Positions 10,031 to 18,543 of a DNA stretch of 64,000 nt are shown here, one piece after another. The stretch lies in NCBI RefSeq assembly GCF_001676055.1, contig NZ_LZEX01000045.1, positions 62,001 to 126,000 of the forward strand, in the 5' to 3' direction. The notes beneath the pieces are model-generated. The model had not been told where the DNA came from, did no database searches, and saw nothing but the letters and a program-made list of their open reading frames with translations. This stretch comes from Morganella psychrotolerans (GTDB lineage: Bacteria; Pseudomonadota; Gammaproteobacteria; Enterobacterales; Enterobacteriaceae). The position numbers and the translations under genes are program-made. Every line of letters starts with the position of its first letter. Position 1 is the stretch's first letter.

Positions 10031-10810
10031 ATGTTTTTAGTCGATTCCCACTGCCACCTTGACTGCCTGGATTACGAAAAACTGCATGAAAGTGTGGACG
10101 ATGTACTGCAAAAAGCGGCACAGCGCGATGTGCATTATGCTCTCGCCGTGGCGACAACCCTGCCCGGTTACACAAAAATGCGTGAGCTGATCGGTGAGCG
10201 CGATAATGTGGCGTTTTCTTGTGGTATTCATCCGCTGAATCTGGATGAGCCGTATGATTTCACCCTGCTGCGTGAACTGGCAGCCGATCCGCGTGTACTC
10301 GCACTGGGCGAAACCGGGCTGGATTACTATTATCAGAAAGAAAATGCGGCATTACAGCGAGATGTATTCCGTGAGCATATCCGCGTCGGACGTGAATTAA
10401 ACAAACCCGTGATCGTGCATACCCGTGACGCGCGCGAAGATACACTGGCAATTATCCGTGAAGAACAGGCCGGTGATTGCGGCGGCGTGTTACACTGTTT
10501 TACCGAAGATAAAGAAACCGCCACAGCACTGCTGGATGAGGGTTTTTACATCTCATTTTCCGGTATTCTGACCTTCCGTAATGCCGAACAGATCCGCGAA
10601 GCGGCGCGTATTGTCCCGCTGGATCGTATCCTGGTGGAAACAGATTCGCCTTATCTGGCGCCTGTTCCGTTCCGCGGAAAAGAGAACCAGCCCGCTTATG
10701 TGCGTGATGTGGCGGAGTATATGGCTGTTTTAAAAGGGGTGAGCGTTGAAGCGCTTGCTGAAATCACCACTGATAATTTTTGCCGTTTGTTTCAGGTGTC
10801 TGTCCGCTAA
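10031..10810 (+). CDS. ycfH: TatD-family metal-dependent hydrolase YcfH
   Basis: A 259-residue TatD-like DNase family protein (265 in E. coli YcfH). Metal ligands are visible in order: DSHCHLD near the N-terminus, [30 protein letters not shown] and [11 protein letters not shown]. The ATG at 10031 gives [11 protein letters not shown], the family start, 7 bases after the holB stop. The true substrate is unproven. Confidence 0.94.
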   Translation: MFLVDSHCHLDCLDYEKLHESVDDVLQKAAQRDVHYALAVATTLPGYTKMRELIGERDNVAFSCGIHPLNLDEPYDFTLLRELAADPRVLALGETGLDYYYQKENAALQRDVFREHIRVGRELNKPVIVHTRDAREDTLAIIREEQAGDCGGVLHCFTEDKETATALLDEGFYISFSGILTFRNAEQIREAARIVPLDRILVETDSPYLAPVPFRGKENQPAYVRDVAEYMAVLKGVSVEALAEITTDNFCRLFQVSVR

Positions 10811-10853
10811 ACCCGGATACACTGATACAGAAGAATTATTACAGGAGCAGACT

Positions 10854-11204
10854 ATGTCCGAAGAAACTATTTTCAGTAAAATTATCCGTCACGAAATTCC
10901 GTCTGACATTGTTTATCAGGATGACAGCGTCACCGCATTCCGTGATATTTCCCCGCAGGCGCCGACCCATATTCTGATCATTCCCAACCATCTTATTCCG
11001 ACAGTAAATGATGTCACACCAGCAGATGAGCAGGTTCTGGGGCATATGATTACGGTAGCGGCAAAAATTGCACAGCAGGAAGGCATTGCTGATGACGGCT
11101 ACCGTCTGATTATGAACTGTAACCGCCACGGCGGGCAGGAAGTGTACCATATCCACATGCACCTGCTTGGTGGTCAGCATCTGGGTCCGATGTTAGCGAA
11201 ATAA
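10854..11204 (+). CDS. hinT: Purine nucleoside phosphoramidase HinT
   Basis: A 116-residue HIT-domain protein (119 in E. coli). The histidine triad HIHMHLLGG is near the C-terminus, with [14 protein letters not shown] and [11 protein letters not shown] upstream. It hydrolyses adenosine 5'-phosphoramidates. The ATG at 10854 follows the Shine-Dalgarno AGGAG and gives [14 protein letters not shown]. The ptsG gene that precedes hinT in E. coli is absent here. Confidence 0.96.
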   Translation: MSEETIFSKIIRHEIPSDIVYQDDSVTAFRDISPQAPTHILIIPNHLIPTVNDVTPADEQVLGHMITVAAKIAQQEGIADDGYRLIMNCNRHGGQEVYHIHMHLLGGQHLGPMLAK

Positions 11205-11226
11205 GCGGCAAAACAGGAGAATTGTG

Positions 11227-11811
11227 ATGAAGCGTCTTTTGTGTGTGATTGCCTCCGTCTGGCTGCTTGCCGGGTGTCCGTCTCTTGCGCCGGTGACACC
11301 GCCGGTACCGGTTGATACGGTAACTCCGCCACCGGTTGACACCACGCCACCACCGCCGCCACCGACAGATACTGTGCCGGTTCCGCCGAAAATGAAAAAA
11401 ATTGAGTGGGAACAAAGTATTACACCACTTGTAAACCAGATGGTGAAAAGTGACGGTCTCACACAGGGCGGCACACTGCTGGTTAATAAAATCGGTAATA
11501 AAACCAACAGCAGTCTGCAAACCAATGTGGCGACCGGCGCGCTGATGAACACTATTAATAAAACCGGTGTACTGACGGTTATCCCTGCCGGTGCGGTCAC
11601 CAGCGCGATGTCTGTTCTCGGGATGGATGATAACGATACGCTGACACTGCGCAGTAAAGCTATCGGTCTTGCCCGCTATCTGAATGCACAATATGTCTTG
11701 TACAGTGTGGTTACCGGCACCCGCGATGCCCGCCAGATGGAAATGCAGCTGATGTCAGTTGTCAGCGGCGAAATTATCTGGTCCGGTAAGGACGCGGTGC
11801 TTGAGCAGTAA
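11227..11811 (+). CDS. lpoB: Outer-membrane lipoprotein LpoB, PBP1B activator
   Basis: A 194-residue lipoprotein. The signal peptide ends in the lipobox LLAGC with Cys17, followed by Pro rather than Asp, so it should go to the outer membrane. Residues 18-55 are a Pro/Thr/Val-rich linker, and the globular LpoB domain follows (WEQSITPLVNQMV ... QLMSVVSGEIIWSG). It stimulates PBP1B transpeptidation from across the periplasm. AGGAG seven bases before the ATG at 11227 supports that start over the GTG at 11224. ycfL, which precedes it in E. coli, is missing. Confidence 0.93.
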   Translation: MKRLLCVIASVWLLAGCPSLAPVTPPVPVDTVTPPPVDTTPPPPPPTDTVPVPPKMKKIEWEQSITPLVNQMVKSDGLTQGGTLLVNKIGNKTNSSLQTNVATGALMNTINKTGVLTVIPAGAVTSAMSVLGMDDNDTLTLRSKAIGLARYLNAQYVLYSVVTGTRDARQMEMQLMSVVSGEIIWSGKDAVLEQ

Positions 11812-12643
11812 CTGCGGGTTATTGCAGTGTCTGCATGATCATTTTCCTGCGCTGCCCGCAGCCGGGTGGATTATCCGCCCGCTGACCGGGCTGACGCAGG
11901 GAAGTGTCAGTATTGAACAAGCCGGTATTCGTCTTATCGGACGGGCACCGGTCGCACACAGTGCGGGTCCGGGCGTAAACCGCAGGAAAGAAGCACGTAT
12001 TCTTTCAAGGCTGCGTCACAGCGGATTTGTTCCGTATGTGGCGGGCTATAGTCATGGCTGGTTGTTATTACACAGAGTTGAAGGTGATACACCCGCACCA
12101 ATCCGTATGGCGTCGGCTGATTTTATGCCGCATCTGGCGGAGCTGGTCAGCCGTCTGCATGCAGAGCCGTTAACGGGTTACCGGTTGCCGCTGAAAGCAC
12201 AGGTACAGCACCATTATCAGCAGATGGATAAACGCCGTCTCACGCCGCACTGGCGGGCGGTTCACCGTGCATTTATGCGCTTACCGGAGCCGCATCCGCT
12301 GAAACTCGCACCTGCGCACATGGATATCCATCCGGGCAATCTCATTATTTCAGGTACTACGCTCAGTCTGATTGACTGGGAGTATGCCGCCGACACCGAT
12401 ATTGGCCTGTCCCTCTCTGCACTTTTTCGTGCAAACAACTGGTCAGTACCGCTGATTAATACTTTTCTGCGTTATTATTCAGGTTATCACTGTCCGCAGC
12501 GTGTGCTGCTGCAAACCCGCCGCTGGCAGCGCCGGACAGATTATATGATGTTAATGTGGTTTGAGGGTCGTTGGGCGAATACCGGCGATCCGCAGTTTCT
12601 GCAACACTCAGCGCCGCTGATGACAGCGCTCGGGATCAGATAA
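11801..12643 (+). CDS. thiK: Thiamine kinase ThiK
   Basis: A 280-residue APH-fold kinase (274 in E. coli) that phosphorylates thiamine in salvage. The Brenner motif HMDIHPGNL (catalytic Asp) and the Mg-binding DWEYA are plain. The N-terminal part is divergent from E. coli. The start is taken as TTG at 11801, with AAGGA eight bases upstream, so the gene overlaps the end of lpoB by 11 bases; an earlier TTG at 11759 lacks support. It sits between lpoB and nagZ as in E. coli. Confidence 0.85.
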   Translation: MSSNCGLLQCLHDHFPALPAAGWIIRPLTGLTQGSVSIEQAGIRLIGRAPVAHSAGPGVNRRKEARILSRLRHSGFVPYVAGYSHGWLLLHRVEGDTPAPIRMASADFMPHLAELVSRLHAEPLTGYRLPLKAQVQHHYQQMDKRRLTPHWRAVHRAFMRLPEPHPLKLAPAHMDIHPGNLIISGTTLSLIDWEYAADTDIGLSLSALFRANNWSVPLINTFLRYYSGYHCPQRVLLQTRRWQRRTDYMMLMWFEGRWANTGDPQFLQHSAPLMTALGIR

Positions 12644-12661
12644 ATACAAAGGGGTATCGTC

Positions 12662-13684
12662 ATGGGACCTGTAATGTTAGATGTTGAAGGGTATGAGCTG
12701 GACAGCGAAGAGCGCGAGATCCTGCAACACCCTTCAGTCGGCGGACTGATTCTGTTCGCCCGCAATTTTCACGATACCGCACAACTGCGTGAGCTGACCC
12801 GGCAAATCCGTGAAGCTACCCGTAACAACCGGCTGGTCATTGCTGTTGATCAGGAGGGCGGGCGGGTTCAGCGCTTTAAAGACGGGTTTACACATCTGCC
12901 GGCGGCGCAATCTTTTGCGCAGTTTAATGATCTGCTGACCGGTGCGGCACTGGCAGAAGATGCCGGCTGGCTGATGGCGGCAGAAATGATCGCTATGGAT
13001 ATCGATATCAGTTTTGCACCAGTGCTTGATTTGGGACACGGCAGTGCCGCTATCGGCACACGGGCGTTTCATGAAGATGGTGAAATTGCCGCACAAATGG
13101 CAGAGCGCTTTGTGCGCGGTATGCGCAATGCCGGAATGGCGAGTACCGGTAAACACTTCCCGGGACATGGTGCGGTCAGTGCTGACTCACATAAAGAAAC
13201 ACCACGGGATGACAGAGATCCTGCGCTTATCCGTGGTAAAGATATGGCGATTTTCCGCGAATTTATTCAGCGCGGTCTGCTGGATGCGGTTATGCCCGCG
13301 CATGTTATTTATACGCAGATTGATGATCGCCCGGCCAGCGGTTCACCGTACTGGCTTAAATCTGTTCTGCGTCAGCAACTCGGTTTTGACGGTGTTATTT
13401 TCTCGGATGACCTGTCAATGGAAGGGGCGGCGATTATGGGAAGTTATGCAGAGCGCGGACAGGCATCGCTGGATGCGGGTTGTGACATGATCCTGGTGTG
13501 TAATAACCGCAATGGCGCGGTATCAATCCTTGATAATTTGCCGGTTATCACGGCACAACGTATTGATAAGTTGTATCATCGCGGGAAAGGTTATGATTTA
13601 GCTGAATTACAGCGCAGTGATCGCTGGCAGCAGGCAAACAAAACCTTATCCGCATTACATGAACAATGGCAGGAGCAAGCATGA
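12662..13684 (+). CDS. nagZ: Beta-N-acetylhexosaminidase NagZ
   Basis: A 340-residue family 3 glycosidase (341 in E. coli). It removes GlcNAc from 1,6-anhydromuropeptides in the cytoplasm and so feeds AmpR signalling where ampC is present. Seen: [10 protein letters not shown], the KHFPGHG loop with the catalytic His, and FSDDLSMEG with the nucleophile Asp. The stop overlaps the ycfP start (ATGA). Confidence 0.96.
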   Translation: MGPVMLDVEGYELDSEEREILQHPSVGGLILFARNFHDTAQLRELTRQIREATRNNRLVIAVDQEGGRVQRFKDGFTHLPAAQSFAQFNDLLTGAALAEDAGWLMAAEMIAMDIDISFAPVLDLGHGSAAIGTRAFHEDGEIAAQMAERFVRGMRNAGMASTGKHFPGHGAVSADSHKETPRDDRDPALIRGKDMAIFREFIQRGLLDAVMPAHVIYTQIDDRPASGSPYWLKSVLRQQLGFDGVIFSDDLSMEGAAIMGSYAERGQASLDAGCDMILVCNNRNGAVSILDNLPVITAQRIDKLYHRGKGYDLAELQRSDRWQQANKTLSALHEQWQEQA

Positions 13685-14229
13685 TTATTTACCTTCATGG
13701 ATTTGATTCAACCAGCCCGGGCAATCATGAAAAAGTGATGCAGTTACAATTTGCTGATCCGGATGTCCGTTTTATCAGTTACAGTACGCTTCACCCGCGT
13801 TATGACATGAAATATCTGCTGACAGAAGTGGATAAAGCCGTGAAACAGAGTAACGGCCCCGCCATTATCACCGGTGTGGGACTGGGAGCGTTCTGGGCCG
13901 AGCGCATTGGTTATCTGTGCGGTATCCGTCAGGTGATGATTAACCCGAATCTGTTTCCGTATGAAAATATGGAAGGTAAAATCGACAGACCGGAAGAGTA
14001 CCTCGACATCATGACGAAGTGCATTTCTGATTTCCGTGAGCTGAATAAACAGAACTGTCTGGTGATTTTGTCCCGTAATGATGAGGTGCTGGATAACCAG
14101 CGGACAGCTGATACGCTTTCACCATTCTATAATGTCATCTGGGATGAGACACAGAGCCATAAATTTAAGGATCTCGCTCATCACCTGCAAGAGATAAAAG
14201 CCTTTAAAACGGCGTTTAAAAAGAACTGA
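13681..14229 (+). CDS. ycfP: YcfP, UPF0227 alpha/beta hydrolase-like protein
   Basis: A 182-residue UPF0227 protein (180 in E. coli). It starts [19 protein letters not shown], the family signature, with the oxyanion-like HGFDS. The nucleophile elbow of typical hydrolases is atypical here ([13 protein letters not shown]), and no function is established. The ATG at 13681 overlaps the end of nagZ by 4 bases, so it is translated from the nagZ message. Confidence 0.93.
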   Translation: MIIYLHGFDSTSPGNHEKVMQLQFADPDVRFISYSTLHPRYDMKYLLTEVDKAVKQSNGPAIITGVGLGAFWAERIGYLCGIRQVMINPNLFPYENMEGKIDRPEEYLDIMTKCISDFRELNKQNCLVILSRNDEVLDNQRTADTLSPFYNVIWDETQSHKFKDLAHHLQEIKAFKTAFKKN

Positions 14230-14232
14230 TCC

Positions 14233-14296
14233 GTTGCCGGCGTATAACCGGCAACATAAAACGGTGCGGATACGTTGACCGCATCGTTTTATTTTC
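14233..14296 (+). terminator. Hairpin and terminator after ycfP
   Basis: Two successive stems. GTTGCCGG/CCGGCAAC (14233-14240, 14248-14255) has no T-run. AAAACG-TGCGG pairing with CCGCA-CGTTTT (14258-14290) is followed by ATTTT. The second is a plausible rho-independent terminator of the hinT-ycfP group. Confidence 0.65.
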
Positions 14297-14562
14297 TGCA
14301 CCTTAACTGACACGATCCACATCTCATTTCTGCACTGTTCCCTCTCTCCGGCTTACGTATCATTACGATAATTGCGTTACATCAATACCGTTCTTTTTCT
14401 GAATCAGCAAGATAGCAGGCTTTTTTGTCTCCCTTAATTTATCTTTCCGGTAAAGGATAGTTAATCTGTCGATTGACGATTTTGAGAAAGGTAAACCAAA
14501 AGTAAAATAGTCTTGCTGTTTTTAAAATAATGTTTGCATTTTGTCACCGGATTACCCAAAAT

Positions 14563-14618
14563 TTGATAATGATCAATTTTGGTATGACCAAATTACCTAT
14601 TGTGCTATACCATGATGT
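14563..14618 (+). promoter_or_regulatory. FNR box and promoter of ndh
   Basis: TTGATAATGATCAA (14563-14576) is an exact FNR consensus (TTGAT-N4-ATCAA). Downstream are a -35-like ATGACC (14584-14589) and a -10 TATACC (14606-14611) with a 16-base spacer. The FNR centre lies about 48 bases before the inferred start, a repressing position like that described for E. coli ndh, which FNR shuts off without oxygen. Confidence 0.8.
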
Positions 14619-14703
14619 GACTCGATTCAGTTTTATCTGATGTTATCTCACTGTTTTTCAGAAAAGCCGTGAGATAACGTTAGATTATTTTTCAGAGGAT
14701 GTT

Positions 14704-16008
14704 ATGACTACACCTAATACGAAAATTGTGATTATCGGCGGTGGCGCGGGCGGCCTGGAACTGGCAACACAGCTCGGCCATAAACTCGGTAAGAAGAAAA
14801 AAGCGGAAATCACCTTAGTCGATCGCAACAGCAGCCATTTATGGAAACCTCTTCTGCATGAGGTCGCGACCGGCTCTCTGGACGATGGTGTGGATGCACT
14901 GAGCTATCTGGCGCATGCCCGTAACCATTACTTTAATTTCCAACTGGGTGCGATGACAGGCCTTGATCGTGACAGTAAAAAGGTAACCCTGGCAGAGATC
15001 CGTGATAACAGCGGTGAATTGCTTGTACCTGAGCGTGACCTGGACTATGACATCCTCGTTATGGCGCTGGGAAGCACCTCAAACGATTTCGGCACGCCGG
15101 GTATCAGGGATAACTGTATTTTCCTGGACAGCCCGACACAGGCGAAACGCTTCCATAATGAGATGCTGAATCTGTTTCTGAAGTATTCTGCCAGCCACGG
15201 CGAGGGTGATAAAGTGAATATCGCTATTGTCGGCGGCGGGGCAACGGGCGTTGAGTTATCGGCTGAGCTGTACAATGCTGTTGAACAGCTGCACAGCTAC
15301 GGATTTAAAGGTCTGAATACCGATGCACTGAATGTGACGCTGGTGGAAGCCGGTGAGCGCATTCTGCCTGCATTACCGCCAAAAATTGCCGGCGCCGCAC
15401 ATCAGGAACTGAGCAAGCTGGGCGTCCGTGTCATGACTCAGACAATGGTTACCAGCGCGGATGACTCCGGGCTGAATACCAAAGAAGGTGAGCACATCAC
15501 CGCAAGTCTGATGGTCTGGGCCGCCGGTATTAAAGCACCTGATTTCCTGAAGGATATCGGTGGACTGGAAACTAACCGTATCAACCAGTTAGTTGTGAAG
15601 CCGACATTACAGACAACCCTTGATGACGCTATTTTTGCCATCGGCGACTGCTCATCCTGCCCGAAAAAAGAGGGGGGTTTTGTGCCGCCGCGCGCGCAGT
15701 CTGCCCATCAGATGGCGACGCGCTGTTATCACAATATCCTGGCAGTACTCAGTAATAAGCCTCTGAAGGATTATGTGTTTAAAGATCACGGTTCGCTGGT
15801 GTCGCTCTCCCGCTTCAGTACTGTCGGCAGTCTGATGGGGAACCTGATGCGGGGGAATATGATGATTGAAGGGCGTATTGCCCGTATTATGTATATTTCG
15901 CTGTATCGTATGCATCAGATAGCATTACATGGCTATATTAAAACCGGGCTGATGATGCTGGTCGGGGGAATAAACCGGATTATCCGTCCGAGACTTAAAT
16001 TACATTAA
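14704..16008 (+). CDS. ndh: NADH dehydrogenase type II
   Basis: A 434-residue single-subunit NDH-2, the same length as in E. coli. It oxidises NADH and reduces quinone without pumping protons, bound to the inner face of the cytoplasmic membrane. Two dinucleotide-binding motifs are seen: [10 protein letters not shown] near the N-terminus (FAD) and [13 protein letters not shown] near residue 180 (NADH), with IFAIGDCS for the FAD ribityl. The C-terminus is amphipathic and basic ([14 protein letters not shown]). A perfect FNR box upstream predicts anaerobic repression. Confidence 0.97.
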   Translation: MTTPNTKIVIIGGGAGGLELATQLGHKLGKKKKAEITLVDRNSSHLWKPLLHEVATGSLDDGVDALSYLAHARNHYFNFQLGAMTGLDRDSKKVTLAEIRDNSGELLVPERDLDYDILVMALGSTSNDFGTPGIRDNCIFLDSPTQAKRFHNEMLNLFLKYSASHGEGDKVNIAIVGGGATGVELSAELYNAVEQLHSYGFKGLNTDALNVTLVEAGERILPALPPKIAGAAHQELSKLGVRVMTQTMVTSADDSGLNTKEGEHITASLMVWAAGIKAPDFLKDIGGLETNRINQLVVKPTLQTTLDDAIFAIGDCSSCPKKEGGFVPPRAQSAHQMATRCYHNILAVLSNKPLKDYVFKDHGSLVSLSRFSTVGSLMGNLMRGNMMIEGRIARIMYISLYRMHQIALHGYIKTGLMMLVGGINRIIRPRLKLH

Positions 16009-16021
16009 TGTTAATTATATG

Positions 16022-16049
16022 AAAAATAACGCCTGCGGGCGTTATTTTT
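16022..16049 (+). terminator. Rho-independent terminator after ndh
   Basis: AAAATAACGCC (16023-16033) pairs with GGCGTTATTTT (16038-16048) around a four-base loop. The A/T flanks could make it work in either direction. Confidence 0.85.
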
Positions 16050-16508
16050 ACCTTGCCGGACCGTGTATCGCTGAAATAATCATACATCCTGATTTAATTG
16101 ACCGGCAGATAAGAAAGGCAGCAGGCAGGCAAAAAATAGAATAATTAAAGCCATGTTAAAAGAAGGGGTATTCGGTTTTGCCGTTTCACAGGGTATACCG
16201 GTAAATATACATTTCCCCGTTGTGTGTAAAAATACTATTTAGCGCAATGACTAACAGATAATTCTTGTGGTATTTGATAAAATAGAGAAGATACTACTCT
16301 TTCTTAATCATTGTTGATCATTGTCAGTACGCCGTGAGCTGAATTGAATTAATAAATAAGATAGTTAATCTTATCATTTTATTATTATTTAACCTTTATT
16401 TAGCAGGGCTATGAGAATATAACGTTATAGCTGAACAGCTGAAGAATGATCTGTTAATAAATAAGAATTATCCTAATAACCACTGCCAGATATTTATATA
16501 CGTTGACA
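16050..16508. other. Intergenic stretch, nothing assigned
   Basis: 459 bases between the ndh terminator and the ycfJ-like gene. It is A/T-rich in the second half with several short dyads, but I find no convincing coding frame, RNA or strong promoter. The following start codon lacks a Shine-Dalgarno. Confidence 0.5.
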
Positions 16509-16997
16509 ATGAATAAACATAAACAAAAATCAGTAACGTGGATTACAGTAAGAGGGTTATTCCTCCTTATTGTTATTTTTGTTGTGATTATTTCCTTCGC
16601 TGTTATTAAAAATAAACACCCGGCTATTGCCAGGGTTTTATCCTCTGAGGCGATTATGGCGACTGTACCTGTACGCCATGAATACTGCGATCTGATACCG
16701 ATGCCGGGGCCTCTTAAACCAGAGCATCTGGATATTATCCGCCCGACGTCAGAAACCTGCACGCCGTATCTGCTGTATGAAATGCTGCTCAAACCTCCGC
16801 GCTTGTACGGCGGAGCGGCTTATCGCTCCTGTACTGAGGTCTTTACCTATGAGCACCGGATAGTCGGATATGATGTGGTGTATAAGATTAATAATACTGT
16901 CGGTAAGGTCAGGATTAATTATAACCCCGGGGATGCGATGCCGGTTGATAACACCGGGCGCCTGATCATTTTACCCGGATTAAGTAACGGGAAATAA
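16509..16997 (+). CDS. YcfJ-like membrane-anchored protein without glycine zipper
   Basis: A 162-residue protein with a basic start and one hydrophobic helix (about residues 12-35), so probably anchored in the inner membrane with a periplasmic tail. The C-terminal 50 residues (YRSCTEVFTY, VGYDVVYKINNTVGKVRINY, PGDAMPVDNTGRLII) line up with the C-terminal part of E. coli YcfJ, and the gene sits just after ndh as ycfJ does. The glycine-zipper core of YcfJ is absent; a Pro-rich linker with two cysteines takes its place. The ATG at 16509 has almost no Shine-Dalgarno. Homology is inferred from the C-terminus plus synteny; function unknown. Confidence 0.65.
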   Translation: MNKHKQKSVTWITVRGLFLLIVIFVVIISFAVIKNKHPAIARVLSSEAIMATVPVRHEYCDLIPMPGPLKPEHLDIIRPTSETCTPYLLYEMLLKPPRLYGGAAYRSCTEVFTYEHRIVGYDVVYKINNTVGKVRINYNPGDAMPVDNTGRLIILPGLSNGK

Positions 16998-17019
16998 ATT
17001 GCATAACAGACAAGAAAAG

Positions 17020-17051
17020 AAAATGCCGGTTTATATCATAAACCGGCATTT
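17020..17051. terminator. Bidirectional hairpin between ycfJ-like gene and aminotransferase
   Basis: A perfect 13-base stem, AAATGCCGGTTTA (17021-17033) and its complement (17039-17051), with a five-base loop, in the gap between two convergent genes. The T-run is short. Confidence 0.6.
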
Positions 17052-17175
17052 ACCCAACATTATTCAAGTTGCAGGCAGGCGGCAAGGGAAGATATCCGGG
17101 GAGCATAGATAAACTATGTGACCCGGATATCTGAGAGCAGCCAATGAACCTGCGGTTTGAATGAATAAGGGTATA
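17050..17175 (+). repeat. ERIC element, full length (126 bp)
   Basis: Starts TTACCCAACATTATTCAA and ends TGAATGAATAAGGGTATA, with the central inverted core GGGGAGCATA...TATGTGACCC. It is an imperfect palindrome of the ERIC (intergenic repeat unit) class, here between convergent genes. Confidence 0.85.
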
Positions 17176-17204
17176 AGTCACTTTTAATTTAATTTAGATT
17201 ATAA

Positions 17205-18374
17205 TTAAATCCAGCCTTTCCGGCGAAACTGTTTTAATACAGCAACAAACTGCAGCATTTCTTCCGGCGTACCTAATGTCAGACGGCTTTTGCCAATCAC
17301 CGGCGGAAATTCACGTCCGACCATAATATGATTCTCTTTCATTCGTTGCTGGTAGGTTTTTACATCACCGTTCACCTGGTGAAAGATAAAATTAGCCTGT
17401 GAAGGTGCGTAAGCCAGATTTAATTCAGTCAGTGCCGCTATAACAATTTCCCGTGAAACATCTGTTGATTTACGGCTGTAGTCAATAAACGATGTATCGT
17501 TAATTGAGGCTAACGCGGCAACGGCACCTGCTATATTTGTATTATCGATAGAATTGAAATTATTAATCTGTTCTGTTACTTCCGGCACCGCAATACCGTA
17601 TCCGACACGTAATCCCGCCAGTGCAAATATTTTTGAAAACGTCCGGGTTACGATAATATTAGATTTTCCCGCAGAAACCCATTCAACCGCACTTTTAAAT
17701 TTCGGGTCAGAAACAAACTCCGCATAGGCTTCATCAATAATAAAATTTTGCTGTAAAGGCGCTTTTTTGATCCATACCGCTAAATCAGATGCCGGGGTTA
17801 TCATCGCTGTCGGGTTATTCGGGTTACAGATATAAATGATGGAGTGCCCGGCAAAATTATCAGCAATGGCCTGCATCGCCGCCAGATCAAAAGAGAGATC
17901 GGCTTTCAGAGGGACTTTGACAATATTGACACCCAGCGGTTGTGCATATAACTCAGCATAATTAAACGTCGGGTCTGGTACGATTAATTGTACCGGTTGC
18001 TGTTTTTTCTGTGCATTCGCGACCAGCATCTGTACTGCAGCCTGAATCGTTTCTGATGAACCATTTCCTAAGCTGATGTGCTCCGGTGTCAGAGAGTAGT
18101 GTGCGGCAATTTGCTCAACCAGCGCTTCACGGGCGGCATCCGGATAACGGAATGCATTTGGCAGTGATTCAACAATTGCCCGGCGGGCATTTGCTGACAT
18201 ACCCAGTGAATTTTCGTTGAAATTGAGCAGCAGCGGATTTTTTTCACCGAACGGAGCCGCAGGTACTGTCATGTTTGCCGCATCGGTGGCGGCATGGCTG
18301 TGACTGACCAGTGAGGCGGCACTTAAACCGCCGAGAACAACCCCGGTTGATTTGAGAAACAAACGACGATCCAT
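17205..18374 (-). CDS. Tat-exported PLP-dependent aminotransferase (HisC-like)
   Basis: A 389-residue fold-type I aminotransferase. The N-terminus MDRRLFLKSTGVVLGGLSAA followed by a VSHSHA cleavage region is a twin-arginine signal, so the enzyme should fold with its cofactor in the cytoplasm and act in the periplasm. The body resembles histidinol-phosphate aminotransferases: FNENSLGMS, GNGSSETIQ, ICNPNNPT, IDEAYAEF, and the PLP lysine in TRTFSKIFALAGLRVGYG. The start has AGGGTA upstream. It is monocistronic and lies between ERIC copies. The substrate is not evident; a biosynthetic HisC role is unlikely for an exported enzyme. Confidence 0.85.
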   Translation of the reverse strand: MDRRLFLKSTGVVLGGLSAASLVSHSHAATDAANMTVPAAPFGEKNPLLLNFNENSLGMSANARRAIVESLPNAFRYPDAAREALVEQIAAHYSLTPEHISLGNGSSETIQAAVQMLVANAQKKQQPVQLIVPDPTFNYAELYAQPLGVNIVKVPLKADLSFDLAAMQAIADNFAGHSIIYICNPNNPTAMITPASDLAVWIKKAPLQQNFIIDEAYAEFVSDPKFKSAVEWVSAGKSNIIVTRTFSKIFALAGLRVGYGIAVPEVTEQINNFNSIDNTNIAGAVAALASINDTSFIDYSRKSTDVSREIVIAALTELNLAYAPSQANFIFHQVNGDVKTYQQRMKENHIMVGREFPPVIGKSRLTLGTPEEMLQFVAVLKQFRRKGWI

Positions 18375-18477
18375 AGTATTTACCCTGTTTTTTTAATTAT
18401 GTGCAGGCAAATACTAACCTATGTTATGATTGATTTACAAATTATTATTCGCAATAAGTGACTTTTTATTCATTCAT

Positions 18478-18503
18478 AAAAAACGCCGGCAGGGAAGCCG
18501 GCG
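18478..18503 (-). terminator. Rho-independent terminator after mfd
   Basis: CGCCGGC (18484-18490) and GCCGGCG (18497-18503) form a stem followed on the minus strand by six T. Confidence 0.85.
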
Positions 18504-18543
18504 CGTATTAAGAGATGCTTTCTGTATTCTGACAAAAGAAAAT

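Noticed and set aside
14372-14385. Second FNR-like site TTGCGTTACATCAA
   Set aside because: The left half has two mismatches, and it is far (about 190 bases) from the perfect site.
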